DNA of 6,485 bases, from assembly GCA_905215795.1 (NCBI GenBank), contig CAJMRV010000097.1, forward strand, positions 1-6,485, written 5' to 3'. The stretch's first letter is position 1, and every line of letters begins with the position of its first letter. The notes beneath the pieces are model-generated. The model was given only the letters and a program-made list of their open reading frames with translations. It was not told where the DNA came from and ran no database searches. The stretch is from an uncultured bacterium (GTDB taxonomy: Bacteria > Pseudomonadota > Gammaproteobacteria > Burkholderiales > Burkholderiaceae_F). The translations under genes were made by a program, and so were the position numbers. Shown piece by piece: positions 1 to 4,700 of the stretch.

Positions 1-371
1 GAGGGCTTGTCGACGACGAGCAGGTGGCGGTCCTCGAAGAGGATCTTCAGGGCGTGCTTGGGGAGCACCGGCGCGGCGGGCTTGTCGCTCGGGCGGCGCT
101 TCGTCTTGATCGGGGGGATGCGCACGACGTCGCCCAGGGCGAGCTTGGTGTCGGCCTGGACGCGGCCCTTGTTCACGCGGACCTCGCCCCCGCGGATGAT
201 GCGGTAGACGTGGCTCTTCGGAACGTCGCGGGCCAGCCTCACGATGAAGTTGTCCACACGCTGTCCTTCGGCGTCTTCACCGACGCGCACGAAGTTGACG
301 CGGTCCGTCTGGAGGTTGCATCGTGCCGAATCGTAAATGGTGGTTTTTTGTGCGTGGGTTTTCTCTGTCAT
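1..371 (-). CDS. rluC: Ribosomal large subunit pseudouridine synthase C, N-terminal part (cut by window edge)
   Basis: RluC converts specific uridines of 23S rRNA (positions 955, 2504 and 2580 in E. coli) to pseudouridine. Only the first 123 codons are in the window. Residues 1-24 are a poorly conserved leader. Residues about 25-90 form an S4 RNA-binding domain, with recognisable stretches GQRVDNF (36-42), VPKSHVYRIIRGGEVRVNKG (50-69) and LGDVVRIPP (79-87). A basic linker follows, and LKILFEDRHLLVVDKP (108-123) is the beginning of the pseudouridine synthase catalytic domain. The catalytic aspartate motif (HRLD) lies beyond the edge. The start is the only in-frame ATG upstream of the S4 domain (complement of 369-371). 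No good Shine-Dalgarno sequence precedes it; only a weak GAG lies close by. The gene is divergent from rne, as in E. coli. The family is secure from the S4 plus catalytic-domain order; RluC rather than RluD is chosen from the strong match to remembered E. coli RluC and the rne neighbour. Confidence 0.93.
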   Translation of the reverse strand, partial: MTEKTHAQKTTIYDSARCNLQTDRVNFVRVGEDAEGQRVDNFIVRLARDVPKSHVYRIIRGGEVRVNKGRVQADTKLALGDVVRIPPIKTKRRPSDKPAAPVLPKHALKILFEDRHLLVVDKP

Positions 372-375
372 GCTC

Positions 376-381
376 TATAAT
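376..381 (+). promoter_or_regulatory. Perfect TATAAT hexamer just upstream of rluC, possible -10 element
   Basis: TATAAT on the plus strand starts five bases beyond the rluC start codon. No acceptable -35 is seen 15-19 bases upstream. A TTGTGC at 348-353 is 22 bases away, too far. On the minus strand the same DNA reads CATTATAGAGC directly before the rluC ATG. A CATTAT or TATAGA -10 there would give a leaderless or nearly leaderless rluC transcript, which would fit its lack of a Shine-Dalgarno sequence. Either direction is possible, and the hexamer could be chance in a locally AT-richer spot. Confidence 0.3.
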
Positions 382-406
382 GTGTGCAGGTCGCCGGTCG
401 GGCGGC

Positions 407-425
407 GTTTCTCCGTAGGAGAAAC
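407..425. repeat. Perfect 8-bp inverted repeat with 3-base spacer upstream of rluC
   Basis: GTTTCTCC (407-414) and GGAGAAAC (418-425) are exact reverse complements separated by GTA. The dyad ends 36 bases before the rluC start codon, on the upstream side. It could be an operator for a dimeric regulator of rluC or rne, or an RNA hairpin if the rne transcript starts near 388. The sequence shows the symmetry only; the role is open. Confidence 0.55.
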
Positions 426-494
426 ATTCCCGTCCGCCGGATTCGTACCGGTGGGAACGCCGCGTTTTTTCCGGCGATGAGGCCCCTTGGGAAG

Positions 495-513
495 CCCCTT
501 CATTCATGAGGGG
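495..513. repeat. Short GC hairpin
   Basis: CCCCT (495-499) pairs with AGGGG (509-513), and a T-G wobble can extend the stem inward, leaving a loop of about seven bases. No T-run follows on either strand, so it is not a classic terminator. It would form part of the rne leader if transcription starts upstream. Confidence 0.4.
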
Positions 514-561
514 AATCCTAACAGAATCCGCGCCGTCGGCGGGATTCGGGAGAGGGCCTTG

Positions 562-590
562 TTGAACGCATTTTCCCACGTTTGAAGATT
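562..590 (+). promoter_or_regulatory. Weak candidate promoter for rne
   Basis: TTGAAC (562-567) resembles a sigma-70 -35 box (TTGACA). At 17 bases spacing the hexamer AAGATT (585-590) matches the -10 consensus at three of six positions. The run of six T at 589-594 and the hairpin at 595-626 lie immediately downstream. This is the best-spaced pair I found on the plus strand in the intergenic region, but it is weak and could be chance. Confidence 0.2.
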
Positions 591-594
591 TTTT

Positions 595-626
595 GGCAGT
601 TGCCCGCCGAAAAAGGCAATGCTGCC
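595..626 (+). repeat. 10-bp hairpin with 2-base bulge
   Basis: GGCAGTTGCC (595-604) pairs with GGCAA (615-619) plus CTGCC (622-626), with TG (620-621) bulged on the 3' side. The loop is ten bases and ends in a run of A. A run of T (589-594) precedes it on the plus strand. On the plus strand no T-run follows, and on the minus strand the stem is followed by A, so it is not an intrinsic terminator in either direction. It is a good candidate for a structured element near the 5' end of the rne leader. Confidence 0.5.
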
Positions 627-721
627 GTAATCACCGCGCCGCTCCGACGGCGGGTGTCCAGAGTCAACCAAGAAGAAGCGCCCCGGGAGTCCCAATCCCT
701 CCGGCGCTCGACGTGCTTAAG

Positions 722-736
722 GTCCCCATGGGGGAC
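722..736. repeat. Perfect 6-bp hairpin, 3-base loop
   Basis: GTCCCC (722-727) and GGGGAC (731-736) are exact reverse complements around ATG. This is one of a series of tight GC hairpins in the region upstream of rne. No function can be assigned. Confidence 0.4.
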
Positions 737-804
737 GACATGCCGATGTGTGGCGGAACCGTCCGAGACCATTTCTCCGGTTCCCGCAGAACCCGGCGTG
801 GTGT

Positions 805-819
805 TCTCCCGGCAGGAGA
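805..819. repeat. 5-bp hairpin, 5-base loop
   Basis: TCTCC (805-809) pairs with GGAGA (815-819) around CGGCA. It is short and could occur by chance in GC-rich DNA. It is listed because the same CGGCA core and GG-rich 3' arm recur in the next hairpin at 876-893. Confidence 0.3.
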
Positions 820-875
820 CCGCACGTGAAAGACGACGAAGGACCCCGGTCGACGGAGCAGGGGCGCGAACACGC

Positions 876-893
876 GGACCCCCGGCAGGGTCC
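876..893. repeat. Perfect 6-bp hairpin, 6-base loop
   Basis: GGACCC (876-881) and GGGTCC (888-893) are exact reverse complements around CCGGCA. The loop shares the CGGCA core with the hairpin at 805-819. It is part of the hairpin series upstream of rne. Confidence 0.4.
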
Positions 894-957
894 CCGTGAT
901 GCCGAAAACCGAATTGTTTGAAATGTACCGAGGCTGTCAGCGCTCGACGAGTTCCTC

Positions 958-981
958 CTCCTTTCATTGAAAGAGACGGAG
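958..981. repeat. Bulged hairpin CTCC-TTTC / GAAA-GGAG
   Basis: CTCC (958-961) pairs with GGAG (978-981), and TTTC (962-965) pairs with GAAA (969-972). The loop is ATT and GAGAC (973-977) is bulged on the 3' side. The preceding CCTCCTCC stretch (954-961) is complementary to Shine-Dalgarno-like sequence, including GGAG at 1772-1775, which allows speculation about long-range pairing. Confidence 0.35.
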
Positions 982-992
982 TGCGATGAAGA

Positions 993-1007
993 GGACGCCA
1001 TGCGTCC
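993..1007. repeat. Perfect 6-bp hairpin, 3-base loop
   Basis: GGACGC (993-998) and GCGTCC (1002-1007) are exact reverse complements around CAT. It lies only 12 bases after the bulged hairpin at 958-981, so the two may form adjacent stems of one RNA structure. Confidence 0.4.
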
Positions 1008-1286
1008 CACTTGTTCGGGGCTTATCAGCGCGGGTGCGGAAAGAAAGGCGCCAAAGGGCGCGCCGCTCGTCGAGGGCGGACGTCGACGCTCCGTCGTCAA
1101 GAGGACGGGGCGTGAGAAGGATACGAAGGGAAACGGTGTGAGGGATTGAGCCCGCACGGGCCCGGCGTACGGATACGGACGCGGCCGTGTCGTGAGTCTC
1201 TCCCCAATGTCCGGTCCGCGGGCCCCCGAAGGGTCCGCAGGGCGAGCCGCCGCCAACGGCGCTCGCACGCGGCCGGGACCGCAGGC

Positions 1287-1307
1287 GCGCACTCCGCGGG
1301 AGTGCGC
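1287..1307. repeat. Perfect 9-bp GC hairpin, 3-base loop
   Basis: GCGCACTCC (1287-1295) and GGAGTGCGC (1299-1307) are exact reverse complements around GCG. This is the longest uninterrupted stem in the region between rluC and rne. Two more G-C pairs can form outside it if CG (1285-1286 area) is bulged. No T-run follows on either strand. Confidence 0.5.
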
Positions 1308-1481
1308 CCGCGACGGCCGCGGACAGGACGACACACCGGTCCGCCACGGATCCCCTCCGACGTCACCTCCAGAGTGCGAGGACCGGAAGGCCGGCTACGG
1401 GCCGCCTCCGCCACGCCCCCGACCGCATCCGCTCGCGGACGCTCGGCTCCGCCGTCCCACTTCCTGAAGGACGGCCGGGCC

Positions 1482-1500
1482 ACGCAGCGTTGCCCTGCGT
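1482..1500. repeat. Perfect 6-bp hairpin, 7-base loop
   Basis: ACGCAG (1482-1487) and CTGCGT (1495-1500) are exact reverse complements around CGTTGCC. It is followed by the only AT-rich hexamer nearby (CATATC). No function can be assigned. Confidence 0.4.
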
Positions 1501-1617
1501 CATATCCACGGCGGCTCCCGTTCCGGCCTCCCTCATCGTGCCGGGCGGATCCCCCGCCGTAGTCAGAATTCAAAACGCGCGCCCGTCCGGGGCCGTCGTC
1601 GACCGCCATCGAGGCTC

Positions 1618-1638
1618 CTTCCCCCTTTGAAGGGGAAG
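1618..1638 (+). repeat. Hairpin with two alternative registers, about 150 bases before rne
   Basis: CTTCCCC (1618-1624) pairs perfectly with GGGGAAG (1632-1638) around a seven-base loop. Alternatively CCCCTT (1622-1627) pairs with AAGGGG (1630-1635) around TG. Both registers use the same G-tract and are mutually exclusive, though the two-base loop of the second makes it less favourable. It is placed in the proximal rne leader. Confidence 0.5.
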
Positions 1639-1692
1639 TCCGCATGGAGAAACGGCCGGCATGTGAACCGGAAGACGGGACCGCGTCGGCTC

Positions 1693-1717
1693 CGAACCCT
1701 TTTTTCCAACGGGTTCG
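1693..1717 (+). repeat. 7-bp hairpin with T-rich 11-base loop, proximal rne leader
   Basis: CGAACCC (1693-1699) pairs perfectly with GGGTTCG (1711-1717). The loop TTTTTTCCAAC starts with six T. RNase E cuts single-stranded A/U-rich RNA, so in the transcript this U-rich loop, 69 bases before the start codon, is a plausible site for binding or cleavage by the enzyme it precedes. This is by analogy with the hairpin sensor in the E. coli rne leader. No sequence homology to that element is claimed. Confidence 0.5.
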
Positions 1718-1771
1718 TGAGCCGCTCTTCGTGCGCTTTCGGCACGCCATGTTGCCCGCGACAGTGGCAAT

Positions 1772-1775
1772 GGAG
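1772..1775 (+). promoter_or_regulatory. Ribosome binding site of rne
   Basis: GGAG lies 10 bases before the ATG at 1786, a slightly long but workable spacing. It is the only Shine-Dalgarno-like sequence within 20 bases of this start. Confidence 0.6.
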
Positions 1776-1785
1776 TGCTACCACC

Positions 1786-4700
1786 ATGAAACGCATGTTA
1801 TTCAATGCCACGCACGCGGAGGAAACCCGCGTCGGCATCGTCGACGGGCAGAAGCTCATCGACATCGACATCGAAACCGCAGGCCGAGAAGCCCGCAAGT
1901 CCAACATCTACAAGGCGATCGTCACGCGCATCGAGCCCAGCCTCGAGGCGTGCTTCGTCAACTACGGCGAGGAGCGCCACGGCTTTCTCCCCTTCAAGGA
2001 GATCTCCCGCCAGTACTTCAAGGAGGGCGTCGATCCGCGCAACGCGTCGATCCGCGACGCCATCAGCGAAGGCCAGGAACTGATCGTCCAGGTTGAAAAA
2101 GAAGAGCGCGGCAACAAGGGCGCCGCCCTCACGACCTACGTGAGCCTCGCCGGTCGCTACCTCGTGCTCATGCCCAACAATCCCCGCGGCGGCGGCGTCT
2201 CCCGACGCGTCGAAGGCGAGGAACGCCAGGAGCTCCGTGAAGCGATGGACAAGCTCGACCTGCCGCGCGGCATGTCGACGATCGCCCGCACGGCCGGCAT
2301 CGGCCGCACGACCGAAGAGCTCCAGTGGGACCTCAACTACCTGCTCAAGCTCTGGAAGGCCATCTCCGGCGCCGCCCAGCCCCAGTACGAGTACACCCGC
2401 CAGGTCAACGGCCGCAACCAGACCGAGATCACGACCGAATCCACCAAGGACGGCCGCAACCTCAAGCGCATCAACCCGGCTCCGTTCCTGATCGTCGAGG
2501 AATCCAACCTCGTCGTGCGCGCCATCCGCGACTACTTCCAGCCCGAGATCAAGGAGATCCTCGTCGACACCGACGAGATCTACGAGCAGGCCCGCCAGTT
2601 CATGGCGCACGTCATGCCCGACATGATCGGCCGCGTGAAGCGCTACCGCGAGGACATCCCGATCTTCACGCGCTTCCAGATCGAACACCAGCTTGAAACC
2701 GCCTATTCGCGCACCGTTCCGCTTCCCTCGGGCGGCGCCATCGTGATCGACCACACCGAAGCCCTCGTCGCCATCGACGTGAACTCGGCCCGTTCGACGC
2801 GTGGCTCCGACATCGAGGAGACGGCCTTCCGCACCAACTGCGAGGCCGCCGACGAAGTGGCCCGCCAGATGCGCCTGCGCGACCTGGGCGGCCTGATCGT
2901 GATCGACTTCATCGACATGGTCGACACCAAGAACCAGCGCGCCGTCGAGCAGCGTCTCAAGGACGCCCTCCATTACGACCGCGCCCGCGTCCAGATGGGC
3001 AAGATCAGCCGCTTCGGCCTGATGGAGCTCTCCCGCCAGCGCCTGCGCCCGTCGCTCTCCGAAGGCAACCACATCACGTGCCCGCGCTGCAACGGCGTCG
3101 GCGTGATCCGCGACACCGAGAGCTGCGCCCTGCAGGTCCTCCGCATCCTCCAGGAAGAGTGCCTCAAGGAGCACACCGGCTCCGTTCTCGCCCAGGTCCC
3201 CGTCGACGTGGCGACCTACCTCCTCAATGAGAAGCGCAACGACATCACCAAGCTCGAGGCGCGCCACTGCGTGCGCATCCTGCTCGTCCCGAACCCGCAC
3301 CTCGAGACGCCGCACTTCGACATCCAGCGCGTCCGCGAGGACGACGAGAGCTTCGATGCGGACCTCTCGAGCTACAAGCGCGTCGAGGAGATCGACACGA
3401 GCTCGAGCGACGACCCCTACGCCCAGAAGCGTCAGGAGGACAAGCCCCAGCGTCCGCGCCAGGTGCCCGTGATCAAGAACGTCCTGCCCGACCCGGCTCC
3501 GGTCCACGTCGAGAAGGACGCTAAGGCCGCCGAGCCCGCCAAGGACGAGGCGAAGGCCTCCGAACCCGCCAAGAAGGGCTTCTTCCGCCGCCTCTTCGAC
3601 TTCTTCCTCGGCTCCTCGGAGGAAGCCGACGCCGCCAAGGACGAAGAAGACAAGGACAACAAGGACAAGCGCAGCCGCGGTGGCCGCTCCCGCGCGCGCC
3701 GCGACGGCCTGAAGTCCCGTCGAGGCGACCGTCGTGGTGACCGCCGCAAGCCCCGTGCCGAAGGCGACGCCAAGGACGCCGAGGAGGATTCCACGGAAGA
3801 GCGCAAGGACCGTCGCCGCGGCTCCAAGAAGCCGGGCGCCGAACTCGCCCCCGGCAACAAGCCCGCCAAGAACGTGCGCACCCGTCGCCGCCGCAAGCCC
3901 GCCGAGGACCGTGCCGAGGCCGGTGCCGACGTCGACGAGGCCCGCGACAACCGCGACAACCGCGACGAACGCGACGGGAAGGCCGCTCCCGCCGAGGAGG
4001 CTCCTAAGTCCCGCGACCGCCGTTCCGACAGGAACGAACGCCGCTCCGAGAAGAACGAGCGCAACGGTCGTGACGACCGCCGCCAGGCCGACGCCGCCGA
4101 CGAAGAGGCCGTGAAGGCCGACGCGAACGTCTCCGAGGAGGAGGACGCCCGCAACGAACGCGCCGCGCGTCCCGAGGACGGTGACAAGGAACAGACCGGC
4201 GAGACCCGCCGCCGTCGTCCGCGCCGCCGCCGTCGCTCCCCGAAGAACGCCGAGAAGCAGGAGAACGCCGCCGAGAACCAGGACGGCGCCGCCGAAGGCA
4301 TGTACGCCGAACAGGCCGGGAAGTCCGAGAAGCCCGAACAGGCCGACAAGGCTGAAAAGGTCGAGACCCTCGAGAAGGTCGAGACCGAAGTGAAGGCTGA
4401 AAAGTCTGACAAGGCTGAAAAGGCCGAGAAGCCCGCCCGCTCCGAAAGGAACGACAAGCAGGACCGTCCGGCCCGTGGCCGCCGTTCCGAGCGTCCCGCC
4501 CGCGCCGCCCAGCAGGAGGTCTCCGACTCCGGCCTCGTCCAGGTTGAGACCGTCTCCGACGCCAAGGCCGTTGAAGAGGCCTACTCGGCTCCGGAACCCG
4601 TCGGCCGCAAGATCGAACAGGCTCCCGTCGAGAAGCCCGTTGAACTCCAGCAGGTCGAAACCGTCGCCGCCTCCGACGACAACGGTTCGGTCGAGCGCTA

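Larger units (their letters stand above)
372..1785. other. Long divergent intergenic region; candidate structured rne 5' leader
   Basis: These 1414 bases separate the start codons of rluC and rne. I see no recognisable protein, tRNA, RNase P RNA or tmRNA in it on either strand. The open frames present are low-complexity Arg/Pro/Ser/Gly-rich translations typical of non-coding GC-rich DNA. What it does contain is a series of short hairpins, listed separately, spread over its whole length, with a particularly GC-rich stretch at about 1150-1560. In E. coli, rne is transcribed from promoters near rluC, and its roughly 360-nt leader mediates feedback control by RNase E. A similar but longer leader is the likeliest reading here. 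That role is inferred from context and hairpin density, not from a sequence match. Confidence 0.55.

Noticed and set aside
24..380. 118-codon plus-strand frame across the rluC start
   Set aside because: It lies antisense to the clearly recognised rluC N-terminus, so it is a shadow frame.
704..949. GCGCTCGACG at 704-713 and 940-949 as a direct repeat
   Set aside because: Ten bases of GC-rich sequence recurring once within 250 bases is compatible with chance, and no further copies or regular spacing were seen.
518..967. Minus-strand frame with AGGAGGAG next to its start (complement of 954-961)
   Set aside because: The Shine-Dalgarno-like sequence lies inside the frame, after its ATG, and no ATG, GTG or TTG follows it at 5-12 bases.
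717..1334. 205-codon minus-strand open frame, and overlapping frames in the intergenic region
   Set aside because: Arg/Ser/Pro/Gly-rich translations without domain-like hydrophobic pattern, several mutually overlapping frames open at once, and no Shine-Dalgarno at a usable distance. This is typical of non-coding GC-rich DNA.
1630..1646. GGGGAAGTCCGCATGG resembles the conserved GAGGAAAGTCCGGGC box of RNase P RNA
   Set aside because: The match is imperfect and the other conserved parts of rnpB, such as ACAGAAGGCTTA, are absent on either side.
1627..1785. 53-codon upstream extension of the rne frame from a TTG
   Set aside because: The extension has no similarity to RNase E, starts inside a hairpin loop, and the ATG at 1786 gives the conserved family N-terminus with a GGAG upstream.
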